This document shows, piece by piece, positions 8,191 to 16,306 of a stretch of DNA of 16,363 nt; position 1 is the first letter of the stretch, and each line of letters starts with the position of its first letter. The position numbers and the translations under genes were made by a program. The DNA is from CAMBDR01 sp046597185. GTDB taxonomy: Bacteria > Pseudomonadota > Gammaproteobacteria > Burkholderiales > Burkholderiaceae_D. Location: NCBI GenBank assembly GCA_046597185.1, contig JBKJLF010000527.1, positions 1 to 16,363 of the forward strand, given 5' to 3'. The notes beneath the pieces were generated by a model that had not been told where the DNA came from, made no database searches, and saw nothing but the letters and a program-made list of their open reading frames with translations.

Positions 8191-10917
8191 ATGAAAACTC
8201 TCGTCAGTTGTAAAGATTCTTTCGATGACCGCGCCGTTGGCGGCAAATTTGGCAAACAAAAAGTGATGTTGGCCGCCGGTTTGCCTGTGCCTGCGTTTTT
8301 TTGCCTGACCGTTGATTTTTTTGATGAGGTATTTCGCACCGTCCGCCCTGCGGTGGAAGCGAAACTCAATGCCATCGACTTCAAAAACATTGGCCAAATT
8401 CAGCAAGCGGCGCGCGATATTCAAACCATTTTTTGCGCCATTACGCTCAGCCCGGCGCAACAGCAAGCCGTGCTGGATGCCTTCGACGCCCATTTTGAGG
8501 CAGACACCTTGGTTTCGGTGCGCGCCTCAACGGTAGGCCATAAAATTGAAGAGAGTGAAGACTCGATCGACAACCCTTTCGCCGGGATGAGCGAGACTTT
8601 TCTCTACGTGCCGCGCACGCAAATTCTGGATAAATTACGCTATTGCTGGGCTTCCGGCTTTTCGCAAGAGTCCTTGATTTATCGTCAGGCGCAAGGCATG
8701 AACTTACTTGGCTTCGGGGTCGCCGTCGGGGTGCAGCAAATGGTGTTTGGCGAGCGCTCGTTTGTGATGTTTACCAGCAACCCCACCACCGCCGCGCGGG
8801 ATTTTGTGATTATTGCCGGGCATGGCATTGGCGAGGGCGTGGTACAGGAAAAAGTCGCGGTCGATCACTATTTTGTAAATGGCAAAACCGGTGAAACCCA
8901 CGCCGATTTGCAGGAAAAAGCCAGCATGCTCACCTTCAACCGAGCCGCTGGCCATGGCTTGATCGAACAAGCCGTGCCCACCGCCTTGCAAGGCCCGGCC
9001 TGTTTAAGCCAGCCCGAAATCACACTTCTGGTCGAACAAGGGCGGCGCATCGAAGCCTTGTTCGGCTGTCCGCAAGACATTGAAGGCACCCTCACTGCCG
9101 ACGGTGAACTCTACTTCCTGCAATCACGCCCGATCTCCTTCGATTACAGCCGCCAACGAGTATGGACCAATAGCAATGTCACCGAATCCTACCCCGGTGT
9201 CTCGTCCACCCTCACTTACACCTTTGCGCGTTATTTTTATCGCGTCATTTTTTACGACTTATACCGCATGCTGGGCGTTTCGCCGCGCACCTTGCACGAC
9301 AATTTTGAACCGCTGGACCGCATGATCGGCTACCTTGGCGGGCGGGTGTATTATGGCCTGTCCCACTTCTATCTGTTGCACAAGCAAAGCCCGCTATTCC
9401 CGCTGTTTGGCGCATCATGGGAAGCCATGATCGGTTTAAGCACCTCCTACCAAACCCAGCACACCCCCAGCTTGAAAGAGCGGGTAGAAAAGCTCAAACT
9501 CTGGGCCAAGGTGCCACCCGCGCTGGCAGCCATGGGCTACCAATATGCCACCCACGAAAAGCGCATGGATGATTTTCACGCATGGTGGGAAAATTTGATC
9601 GCCCCGTGGCGCGGTGCCGATTTTGCCAACGAAGATGGGATGGTGTTGCGCAACCGCTTTTTTGATATTTGGACCCAGGTCGGCAATTACTGGGGCGTGA
9701 CGCTCACCACCGATGCCTACCTGATTCCGCTGTATGGCTTGATCGAAAACCTATTCAAACGCTGGAATTTGAGCGACGACCATCCCGGTTTGCTGTCCGA
9801 TTTATTGTGCGGCGACGAAAAACTGATGAGCGTGGAAATTTTACTCTCCGCCGTGAGTTTGGCCGAGCGGGTACGCGCTTGCCCCAGCCTGAAACGCCAA
9901 TTCAAAAAACATGGCGACAAAGAACTGTGGCAGATGGCGCAAAACGGCAAACTGGATGCGGCATTCATCGAACAACTACAGTACCATCTGCACATGTTTG
10001 GCGACCGTGGCATGCAAGAACTGAAACTGGAGCAACCCGCCCTGCGCGATACGCCCTGGGTTTTATTACGCATGATCAAAACCTATGCCACGCAAGAGGT
10101 AACGGTGGCCAGTGTGCGCGCGCATGAGCTCAAGGTCCGGCATGAGAGTGACGCCTTACTGGCGCAAAAAATGCGTAGCGAACCGCTCAAACTGAAACTA
10201 CTGAGCGTATTATTGCCGCGTTTGCGCAAATTGATACGGCACCGGGAAAATTCACGCTATTGCCGGGCCGAGTTATTTGGGGTATCGCGCAAAATCTTTC
10301 TGGGCATCGCCGCCAATTTTGTGCGCCAGGGCATACTGCGCGAGGTGGATGATATCTACCACCTGATGCAAGATGAAATTTTTGGCTATATCGATGGCAC
10401 GGGCGTAACCGAGAATTTGCAGGCCGTGGCCGATATCCGGCGCGCCGAATTTCAGGAGCACCACACCCGCGAGTTGGCGGAACAAATCACCACACTTGGC
10501 CCGGTACGCAACAATGCCTTTGAAAAACCGCGTGAAGTGGTGGTGGCAAGTGGTCAATTAAAAGGCCTGGGTTCCAGCGCGGGCAAGGTGCGCGGCACCG
10601 CGCGCGTGGTACTGGACCCCAACAGCGTGGAAGAGATGGGCCAGGATATGATTTTAATCGCACGCGAAACCGACCCCGGCTGGCTGTTTTTGATGTTGGC
10701 TTCCAAAGGCATGGTGGTGGAACGTGGCAGCATGCTCTCGCATACCGCCATTACCGGGCGCAAGTTTGGCATTCCCACCATTGTCGCCCTGCCCGGTGCT
10801 ACGGCGCGCATTCCGGATGGGGCCTTGATTGAAATCGATGGCTCCACCGGCATCGTGACCATTATTGAGACGCTTGCAAATGCCCCAGCCGCAAAAACCA
10901 GGAGGAAGGCTAAATGA
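8191..10917 (+). CDS. PEP synthase / rifampicin phosphotransferase-like dikinase
   Basis: A 908-residue protein with the three-part layout of the PEP-synthase/PPDK superfamily and about the size of rifampicin phosphotransferases. Residues 1 to about 320 form the ATP-binding (PPDK_N) domain, with VGGKFGKQKVMLAAGLPVP, VSVRAS, FAGMSETFL and a GHGIGEGVVQEKV stretch. Residues 320-770 are a large, mostly helical substrate domain beginning with WTNSNVTESYPG. Residues 785-900 are the PEP-utilising mobile domain, with GSMLSHTAITGRKFGIP; His851 is the expected phospho-carrier. In the family, ATP phosphorylates this His and the phosphate goes to pyruvate, water or a small molecule. Given the neighbours, I infer phosphorylation of a biosynthetic intermediate rather than central metabolism. 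No clear Shine-Dalgarno precedes the ATG, which lies 21 bp after the SDR stop. Its TGA overlaps the next ATG. Confidence 0.9.
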   Translation: MKTLVSCKDSFDDRAVGGKFGKQKVMLAAGLPVPAFFCLTVDFFDEVFRTVRPAVEAKLNAIDFKNIGQIQQAARDIQTIFCAITLSPAQQQAVLDAFDAHFEADTLVSVRASTVGHKIEESEDSIDNPFAGMSETFLYVPRTQILDKLRYCWASGFSQESLIYRQAQGMNLLGFGVAVGVQQMVFGERSFVMFTSNPTTAARDFVIIAGHGIGEGVVQEKVAVDHYFVNGKTGETHADLQEKASMLTFNRAAGHGLIEQAVPTALQGPACLSQPEITLLVEQGRRIEALFGCPQDIEGTLTADGELYFLQSRPISFDYSRQRVWTNSNVTESYPGVSSTLTYTFARYFYRVIFYDLYRMLGVSPRTLHDNFEPLDRMIGYLGGRVYYGLSHFYLLHKQSPLFPLFGASWEAMIGLSTSYQTQHTPSLKERVEKLKLWAKVPPALAAMGYQYATHEKRMDDFHAWWENLIAPWRGADFANEDGMVLRNRFFDIWTQVGNYWGVTLTTDAYLIPLYGLIENLFKRWNLSDDHPGLLSDLLCGDEKLMSVEILLSAVSLAERVRACPSLKRQFKKHGDKELWQMAQNGKLDAAFIEQLQYHLHMFGDRGMQELKLEQPALRDTPWVLLRMIKTYATQEVTVASVRAHELKVRHESDALLAQKMRSEPLKLKLLSVLLPRLRKLIRHRENSRYCRAELFGVSRKIFLGIAANFVRQGILREVDDIYHLMQDEIFGYIDGTGVTENLQAVADIRRAEFQEHHTRELAEQITTLGPVRNNAFEKPREVVVASGQLKGLGSSAGKVRGTARVVLDPNSVEEMGQDMILIARETDPGWLFLMLASKGMVVERGSMLSHTAITGRKFGIPTIVALPGATARIPDGALIEIDGSTGIVTIIETLANAPAAKTRRKAK

Positions 10918-11894
10918 CGATCCTGGCTCCACAAGCGCCGGCAACGGGACTCGGCTTTTTCGGCAAACTACGCGCCTTTACCGATAACATTTTTCAGTTG
11001 CCGCTGCATATTTTATTTGCCGGGTTTTGGTCGCTCTCGCTACTGGGTAATTTGCATGCGGTATCGGGCCAGCGCTGGGTGTTACACCCCTCGGCGCTGA
11101 TTTTGGTGGGTACGGTGTTTTTATGCTTGCTGAGTTTGCGCATGGTGGATGAAATCAAAGATTTTGATTACGACCTGCAATTCAACCCGGATCGGCCACT
11201 CGTTACTGGTTTGGTGACGCGGCAAGATATCCGGCGCTTTTTGATTTTAATCGCGATTCTGGTACTGAGCTTGAACAGCATGCTCAGTGCCATACTGGGC
11301 CTGGTGGTGGCGCTGGATTTGCTGTATGGGCTATGCCAACTGCCGCTGGAAAAACACCTGGCCCTGGTGCGCGAGAATATGTTTGTCAATTTGGCGGTGG
11401 TGTATCCGGTCAATATCGGCTTATCGGTTTATACGCTGGCATTTTTTCTGCAGGCTCGCCACAGCGCGCCAACCGCACAGCAGGTGTTGCTGGTGGGCGC
11501 GTATGCACTGGCTTTCTTGCATTTCGAAATCGCGCGCAAATCCGGCTGGCCGCATCTGGCGCAGGCGGGCGAGCGGCTGTATTCGCAAATCATTGGCTTG
11601 CCCGCTGCCTGCCTGCTCAGTAGCGCGCTGGGCTGTGCCTGTCTGGGGCTGGTGCTCTGGCTGTTTGCGCCGTGGAGCCAAACCGGGGCAAGCGCCGTGA
11701 CCGGTTACCTACCCTTGTTGGCTTTGCTGCCCATGGTTTGGGGTTTGCTGCGCCAGTTTCGCGCACGCCACCAACGCGCCGCCGCGCGCCCGCCGGCGGT
11801 GGCATTTTTATTTACTTTTTACTTCACCATGCTGGCCCACGCCATCGCCAGCAATGCAATTGAATTTGAATGGATCATGCCATGGAAACTTTAA
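10914..11894 (+). CDS. UbiA-family membrane prenyltransferase
   Basis: A 326-residue polytopic membrane protein. The first Asp-rich motif of the UbiA superfamily is read as DEIKDFDYDLQFNPDRPL at residues 79-96 (Asp79, Asp83, Asp87), followed by VTG. The second loop carries FEIARKSGWP (Glu205) and then LYSQIIG. This matches the subgroup in which EIxRK replaces the usual DxxxD, although the acidic and Asp positions after it read AGERLYS rather than the more typical form. Alternating hydrophobic segments suggest seven to nine transmembrane helices. UbiA enzymes transfer an isoprenyl chain from its diphosphate to an aromatic, glycerol-phosphate or other nucleophile. Here the acceptor is probably the polyketide/lipid product, but this is inference. 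The ATG overlaps the preceding stop (ATGA), a sign of translational coupling, and AGGAGG about 8 bp upstream is a strong ribosome-binding site. Confidence 0.88.
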   Translation: MTILAPQAPATGLGFFGKLRAFTDNIFQLPLHILFAGFWSLSLLGNLHAVSGQRWVLHPSALILVGTVFLCLLSLRMVDEIKDFDYDLQFNPDRPLVTGLVTRQDIRRFLILIAILVLSLNSMLSAILGLVVALDLLYGLCQLPLEKHLALVRENMFVNLAVVYPVNIGLSVYTLAFFLQARHSAPTAQQVLLVGAYALAFLHFEIARKSGWPHLAQAGERLYSQIIGLPAACLLSSALGCACLGLVLWLFAPWSQTGASAVTGYLPLLALLPMVWGLLRQFRARHQRAAARPPAVAFLFTFYFTMLAHAIASNAIEFEWIMPWKL

Positions 11895-12775
11895 CCCGCC
11901 GCGCCTTTCAATGGCTATTCTTTCCGGTTTTACTTGGCACAGGCATCGCCAGCATGGCGTATGTACTGGCGTACCAGCCCAAAATGGCCGAGTTGGCAGC
12001 CACCGCCATTCCCCTGACTGCCCTGCTATTGCTCTTGATTTTGGAGCGATTCTTCCCTTGGGATGAGCGCTGGCTGCATTCCCAGGGCGATATGAAAGCC
12101 GACCTGCAATCGCTGGTGCTGGTGGCGCTGGGGCTGGAGACCGTGTTTAAAATAGTTGGCCCGGTGGCGGTAATCTGGCTGTTGGCCTTGTTCAAATTAC
12201 CGCCAGATTGGACTATTTTCCCGAGGCATTGGCCGTTTTGGGCGCAGTGCGTGCTATTGATCGGGGTGATTGAATTGGCCAAATACTGGTTCCATCGGCT
12301 GTGCCATGTGTCGCCGTTTTGGTGGCCTTTGCATTCGGTACACCATGCGGTACACCGGGTGTATTTATTGAATGGTTTTCGGATTCATCCGCTCTACCAT
12401 GCCATCACCTGGCTGCTGGGTTACTTCCCCTGCATTCTGATCGGTGTGCCCGTGGAGGCATTGTTGATGCATACTGTTATTCTGGGCATTTGCGGCGGTA
12501 TTCAGCACTGCAATATCAAGCTCAAATTTGGATTTTTGAACTATATTTTCAGCACCAATGAAATCCACCGCTGGCACCATTCCAATCTGCTGGCAGAAGG
12601 CAACAACAATTACGGCGCGATTTTTTCATTTTGGGATGTGATTTTTGGCACCTGGTTCAACCGCCCCGGTCTGGCCCCCGAGGTGATAGGCATGGTGAAA
12701 GAAAACGGCTACCCAATCAATAATTATTGGAAGCAGCTTGCCATTCCTTTCATGTATAATCGCTGGGTAAAATAA
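11882..12775 (+). CDS. Sterol desaturase / fatty acid hydroxylase family protein
   Basis: Integral membrane di-iron oxygenase of 297 residues, with all three histidine boxes: HRLCH (138-142), HSVHH (151-155) and HRWHH (229-233). Hydrophobic segments precede them, and NGFRIHPLYH and NEIHRWHHS are typical of the family. Members hydroxylate or desaturate lipids, sterols, carotenoids or acyl chains using O2. Inference: it oxidises the acyl or prenyl chain of the cluster product in the membrane, next to the UbiA-type enzyme. I favour the ATG at 11882, which has GGA about 8 bp upstream; an in-frame ATG at 11870 would add four residues. Either start lies inside the end of the UbiA gene, so the two are probably translationally coupled. 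The substrate is unknown. Confidence 0.9.
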   Translation: METLTRRAFQWLFFPVLLGTGIASMAYVLAYQPKMAELAATAIPLTALLLLLILERFFPWDERWLHSQGDMKADLQSLVLVALGLETVFKIVGPVAVIWLLALFKLPPDWTIFPRHWPFWAQCVLLIGVIELAKYWFHRLCHVSPFWWPLHSVHHAVHRVYLLNGFRIHPLYHAITWLLGYFPCILIGVPVEALLMHTVILGICGGIQHCNIKLKFGFLNYIFSTNEIHRWHHSNLLAEGNNNYGAIFSFWDVIFGTWFNRPGLAPEVIGMVKENGYPINNYWKQLAIPFMYNRWVK

Positions 12776-12795
12776 TTTTGACAAGAAAGCACTTT

Positions 12796-14019
12796 ATGCC
12801 AAAACCACCCAAACACCCGGTTTCCGCGCCCGATTTAAGCGGCCTGGTGAGTATGACGATTGATGCCATTATCGGCATCACCGATTTGACCGAAGCGGTA
12901 CATATGCGCATTTTGCGCAGCACAGGCCCGCTGGGCGCGCCGATTCATAAACCGCTGGCGCTGGCCACTTCGCTGGTGTACAAAAGCGTGCGCGGCGTCA
13001 CCAGCCTGATGGGCACCGGTTTGGACAGTCTGCTGGCGCGCCTTGCCCCTGCGCTGGGCAAGCGCAGCCATTGGCCGGGGCGCGAACCGGTGTTATCTGC
13101 CTTGAATGGCGTGTTGGGTGATTATTTGGCCGCCAGCAACAACCCCTTGGCGATACCGATGCGTTTTCGCCATCAGGGCCAGGTTTTGCCCTTGAATGCC
13201 GACGCAATAAACCAGATTCTTGACCCGGCCATGCCAACCGCCCATGGCCGCATTTTGGTGTTGGCGCATGGTTTGTGCATGAACGATTTGCAGTGGCAGC
13301 GCAATGGTCACGACCACGGTGCCATGCTGGCCAAGGAGCGCCAGTATACGCCCATCTATTTGCACTACAACACCGGGCAGCACATTTCCACCAATGGCCA
13401 ATTATTTGCGGCGCAACTGGAGGCGCTGGTGCAAGCCTGGCCAGTGCCGATTGAGGAAGTGGTGATTTTATGCCACTCCATGGGCGGTTTGATTACCCGC
13501 AGTGCGTTTCACTATGGTGGGTTGGCGGGCCATACCTGGGTAGCGCTGGTGAAAAAAATCATTTTTCTGGCCACACCGCACCATGGCTCGCCGCTGGAGC
13601 GGGGCGGTAACTGGGTACATGTTTTGACCGATTTAAGCAGCTATAGCGCACCGTTTTCGCGGCTGGCAAAAATCCGCAGTGCTGGCATTACCGATTTACG
13701 TTACGGCAATTTGCTCGATGCCGACTGGCATGGCCAAGACCGCTTCGCACACGGCGGTGACCCGCGCAATGCCGTGCCCTTGCCAGATGGCGTGGCCTGC
13801 TATACGATTGCGGCCACCGCAGGCAAAACCAAGGGCGATTTGACTGACAGCATTTTGGCCGATGGCCTGGTACCACTGGCCAGCGCGCTGGGGCAGCATG
13901 AGGATGGTACGCACAACCTGAATTTTGCCCCGGAGCGGCAGGCAGTGGTGTATGGCACCCATCATTTTGAGGTGTTGGATAGCCAGCAGGTGGTGCAACA
14001 ACTGCGGGAATGGTTATGA
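12796..14019 (+). CDS. PGAP1/lipase-like alpha/beta hydrolase
   Basis: A 407-residue serine hydrolase of the esterase/lipase (PGAP1-like) class. The nucleophile elbow CHSMGG has Ser228; the strand VLAHGLCMND supplies the oxyanion region; ADGLVPL contributes a likely acid at Asp356; and GTHHFEV near the C-terminus supplies the catalytic His (389 or 390). The N-terminal 110 residues form a helical region (DLTEAVHMRILRS...) common in the bacterial members. There is no obvious signal peptide, so the enzyme is probably cytoplasmic or membrane-associated. The ATG at 12796 has AAGAAAG about 7 bp upstream; a TTG at 12778 is in frame but less likely. It lies 20 bp after the hydroxylase gene, so it may close the biosynthetic operon and release or edit an ester intermediate. 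It could also be an unrelated neighbour. Confidence 0.86.
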   Translation: MPKPPKHPVSAPDLSGLVSMTIDAIIGITDLTEAVHMRILRSTGPLGAPIHKPLALATSLVYKSVRGVTSLMGTGLDSLLARLAPALGKRSHWPGREPVLSALNGVLGDYLAASNNPLAIPMRFRHQGQVLPLNADAINQILDPAMPTAHGRILVLAHGLCMNDLQWQRNGHDHGAMLAKERQYTPIYLHYNTGQHISTNGQLFAAQLEALVQAWPVPIEEVVILCHSMGGLITRSAFHYGGLAGHTWVALVKKIIFLATPHHGSPLERGGNWVHVLTDLSSYSAPFSRLAKIRSAGITDLRYGNLLDADWHGQDRFAHGGDPRNAVPLPDGVACYTIAATAGKTKGDLTDSILADGLVPLASALGQHEDGTHNLNFAPERQAVVYGTHHFEVLDSQQVVQQLREWL

Positions 14020-14310
14020 CTGCTGCGCCAGTGCCTTTTTACTTCATACGTCCCTCTGTCGGTCGGTGGCGCATCCAGCAGCGCGACAATTGCGTCACGT
14101 TGCCGGGCGAAGGCCTGGAATATCTTGCCCGTCGGCCAGCCCCCCCCCCTGTTTTTGCAGACAGCACCACTACCAAAACAACAATGTGGCGCTTTACCGT
14201 TACCCAACAGGCAATCCACCGAATAATGTAAATGATTCACTGGCGAATTACGGTTAAATTGGGCTATCATTGGCGCTACTTCCCCTGTTCGACCAGCCAC
14301 ATTACCCATC
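14020..14310. other. Intergenic region between biosynthetic cluster and ABC-3C operon
   Basis: There is no convincing gene here. A frame from ATG 14016 to 14231 would encode about 71 residues, but it has no recognisable family and runs through a ten-C homopolymer. A loose, interrupted inverted repeat pairs GCCGGGC (14102-14108) with GCCCGTCGGC (14127-14136), but it has no following T-run and is not a clear terminator. Near the downstream gene, TATCAT at 14265-14270 could act as a -10 box, with no good -35 at the right distance. A short imperfect dyad (GTAA-ATTC / GAAT-TAC, 14228-14251) could be an operator. The region most likely ends the biosynthetic transcript and starts the ABC-3C transcript, but this is position-based inference. 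Confidence 0.5.
14140..14149. repeat. Run of ten C
   Basis: An uninterrupted run of ten cytosines in the intergenic region, followed by TGTTTTT. Such tracts are prone to slippage and to sequencing error. It changes the frame of the small unrecognised ORF that passes through it. Confidence 0.95.
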
Positions 14311-15231
14311 ATGGATCGCATTGCCCAACTTAACTACGAAAAAGACTTCCGCATCGCCTTTCTGGAATCCCGTGGCGATAGTTTTCAGCGCTTGTTTGAA
14401 ACATTGATGGCCAAAGCCTGGCCCAATGACTTTCTCGCATGTCGCCCGTGGGGTAAGGTGGGTGACCGCAAAAATGACGGCTATCTTCCTTCAAAGCGCA
14501 CCCTCTACCAAATCTACGCCCCCAATGAATTGACGGCAGCGGATGCCATCAAAAAAATCAATGAAGATTTTGCAGGTGCCAAACAACATTGGCAACAATA
14601 TTTTGACCAATGGGTATTCGTCCATAACGCCCATGATGGCCGCTTGGGGCCGCATATCATTGAAGCCCTGGCCAGGCTGGCAACGGCAAACCCGACCATC
14701 AAAATTGGTCATTGTGGCTATGAAGAAATGCTACACACATTTCGTCAGTTGAGCTTGCCGGATCTGGAATCATGGTTTAGCCCGTCCCTCACGATGGAAG
14801 CCAACCTCAATCTTGGCTATAATGATTTACTCGCCGTTCTCAAACACATTGCCATCAGCCCCATGCCCTTACCCAGTGAAATAAATGACGTATCGCACGG
14901 TAAAATCGAAGCCAATTTGCTTTCGGGTGTCGTTGCGGATTTCCTGAAAATCGGCATGCAAAAATCCCCACTGGTCATGCAATTTTTTAACGCTTGGCAT
15001 GACCCGCAATATGGCGAGCACATTGCCGCGACGTTCAATCATGAATACAAGAAACTCAAAGCACACAAACAGCAATTTCACCCGGACGAGATATTTGGCC
15101 GACTCGAACAATGGGCAGGCGGTGTCGCCAACACCACGCCCAGCCACAAAGCGGCCGTGCTGGCGGTAATGGCTTACCTGTTTGATGAGTGTGAAATATT
15201 TGAAGATGCAAAAAACGCGGGGGTAGCATGA
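14311..15231 (+). CDS. ABC-3C system protein, nuclease-like N-terminus with CTD
   Basis: A 306-residue protein of the kind that opens ABC-three-component operons. The N-terminus has a restriction-endonuclease-like pattern: GDSFQRLFETLM with Glu30, then GDRKNDGYLPS (Asp52, Asp56), then LYQIYAP (Gln67, Tyr69). In a standard PD-(D/E)xK core the last motif would be QxK, so the lysine position holds Tyr69, and activity may be altered or use another Lys. The middle of the protein (about 90-230) is helical with no motif I recognise. The C-terminal 60 residues (IFGRLEQWAGG...KAAVLAVMAYLFDECEIFE) resemble the small C-terminal domains (CTD) seen in ABC-3C proteins, which are thought to couple to the middle component. 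It is probably the effector or target-recognition arm of a conflict system. The ATG at 14311 lacks an obvious Shine-Dalgarno; the TGA overlaps the next ATG. Confidence 0.8.
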   Translation: MDRIAQLNYEKDFRIAFLESRGDSFQRLFETLMAKAWPNDFLACRPWGKVGDRKNDGYLPSKRTLYQIYAPNELTAADAIKKINEDFAGAKQHWQQYFDQWVFVHNAHDGRLGPHIIEALARLATANPTIKIGHCGYEEMLHTFRQLSLPDLESWFSPSLTMEANLNLGYNDLLAVLKHIAISPMPLPSEINDVSHGKIEANLLSGVVADFLKIGMQKSPLVMQFFNAWHDPQYGEHIAATFNHEYKKLKAHKQQFHPDEIFGRLEQWAGGVANTTPSHKAAVLAVMAYLFDECEIFEDAKNAGVA

Positions 15232-15479
15232 TCTTACCATCCAAGCATTTGCCGCAAGAACGCGCTTTATTAACCGTTGGCGGCCAACTCCTCGCCTTTC
15301 TGGCGCACCCGAAAACCGTATCCGCGCTATGGGAAGATTTCAGCAAACAAGATGCGCGCCAGGCACTGACGCGCACCAAAAAGATCGGCTATGACTGGTT
15401 TTTGCTGGCACTGGATCTTTTGTATTCCCTGGGTGCCATCGAACTTGACGGCGGCTTGGTGAAACGGAGCAAGCCATGA
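15228..15479 (+). CDS. ABC-3C middle component (MC6-like)
   Basis: An 83-residue protein with the look of the small middle components of ABC-3C systems: MILPSKHLPQERALLTVGGQ at the start, KTVSALWEDF in the centre, and IGYDWFLLALDLLYSLGAIEL near the end. From family knowledge this pattern fits the MC6 type, a predicted winged-helix-like adaptor that links the effector protein to the ABC ATPase. Both ends overlap their neighbours by four bases (ATGA at 15228 and at 15476), so all three genes should be made in fixed proportion. The alternative, an unrelated small helix-turn-helix protein, is unlikely given the operon layout. Confidence 0.85.
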   Translation: MILPSKHLPQERALLTVGGQLLAFLAHPKTVSALWEDFSKQDARQALTRTKKIGYDWFLLALDLLYSLGAIELDGGLVKRSKP

Positions 15480-16306
15480 TTCACAACATTTACAGCACAC
15501 TGCCAAGCTTCAAAAATCTGAATGACCTAAAACCGGGCCTGAATGTGCTGTTGGCGCAAAAAACGGTGGGCGCTACCAGCAAGCAAACGCGCAACCGGGC
15601 GGGTAAAACCAGCTTGATTGAAGTCGTACATTTTTTAATGGGTGCAAAAGCCGAGCCGGATGCCATTTTCCGCACGCCGGAATTGGAGGGCGAAACCTTT
15701 GGCATGAGCTTTGATTTGCTGGGCGCGCCAACCACGGTGGAGCGCTGTGGCAGCAATAAATCGAAAGTGACCATTCGCGGCACGGGCACAGAGCATAGCA
15801 AAATCGCGCACAGTGATTGGCTTGCCTCGCTGGGCGAACGCATGTTTGGCCTTGGCAGCCTGGATGCCGCCGGACGCAATCCGCCATCGTTCCGATCTGT
15901 TTTTCCCTATTTTGTGCGGCGACAAAGCAGCGGGGCCTTCACCACACCGGAGAAACACGCCACCCAGCAGCAAGCGGGGGATATGCAAAGTGCGCTGATG
16001 TTTTTGCTGGGGCTGGACTGGCAAATTGCGCGCGACTGGCAAGCAGTGCGGGACAGGGAAAAAACGCTGAAAGAATTGAAAGATGCGGCTGGCGCGGGCG
16101 TCTTGGGCAATATCATCGGCAAGGCAGCCGACCTGCGCACGCAATTGACCTTGCAAGAGGCGCGCAGCAAAAAGCTGGCGGCGGAAATTGCGAATTTTCA
16201 GGTTTTGCCAGAATACAAAGAACTGGAAACGGAGAGTGCGCGCCTGACCGTTCAACTCAACGACCTGGCCAATGCCAATACGCTTGATTTGCACGCCATT
16301 GCCTAA
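15476..16306 (+). CDS. DUF2326-type ABC/SMC-like ATPase, cut by in-frame stop
   Basis: N-terminal part (276 residues) of the ATPase of the ABC-3C operon. It starts MIHNIYSTLPSFKNL, then GLNVLLAQK and a Walker A loop written TRNRAGKTSLIE (residues 38-49). The NRAGKTS form differs from textbook GxxGxGKS but is typical of this family. The FxPYFxRRQ...GAF stretch and then a charged helix (about 185-265) mark the start of a coiled coil, as in SMC/RecN/Rad50-like proteins. Full-length relatives are about twice this length and carry the second coil, Walker B and the DUF2326 domain at the C-terminus, so this product would lack half of its ATPase site. The TAA at 16304-16306 is followed by an in-frame continuation (LETALTLEVTPDLNDLKAL) that fits the family. 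The ATG overlaps the previous stop. Confidence 0.85.
   Translation: MIHNIYSTLPSFKNLNDLKPGLNVLLAQKTVGATSKQTRNRAGKTSLIEVVHFLMGAKAEPDAIFRTPELEGETFGMSFDLLGAPTTVERCGSNKSKVTIRGTGTEHSKIAHSDWLASLGERMFGLGSLDAAGRNPPSFRSVFPYFVRRQSSGAFTTPEKHATQQQAGDMQSALMFLLGLDWQIARDWQAVRDREKTLKELKDAAGAGVLGNIIGKAADLRTQLTLQEARSKKLAAEIANFQVLPEYKELETESARLTVQLNDLANANTLDLHAIA

Noticed and set aside
9669..10127. Second + strand frame of 152 codons within the dikinase gene
   Set aside because: It is an out-of-frame shadow of the strongly supported PEP-synthase-like protein.
14102..14155. Rho-independent terminator after the hydrolase gene
   Set aside because: The stem is interrupted with a loop of about 18 bases, and the following tract is C-rich with only a short T stretch after it, so it does not meet the usual pattern.
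14236..14270. Sigma-70 promoter for the ABC-3C operon
   Set aside because: TATCAT at 14265 and TTAAAT at 14254 are acceptable -10 boxes, but neither has a recognisable -35 at 16-18 bp. A promoter is expected here but cannot be placed.
13962..14321. Minus-strand frame of 119 codons over the intergenic region
   Set aside because: No family resemblance, Cys/His/Arg-rich noise-like composition, and overlap with the coding ends on both sides.
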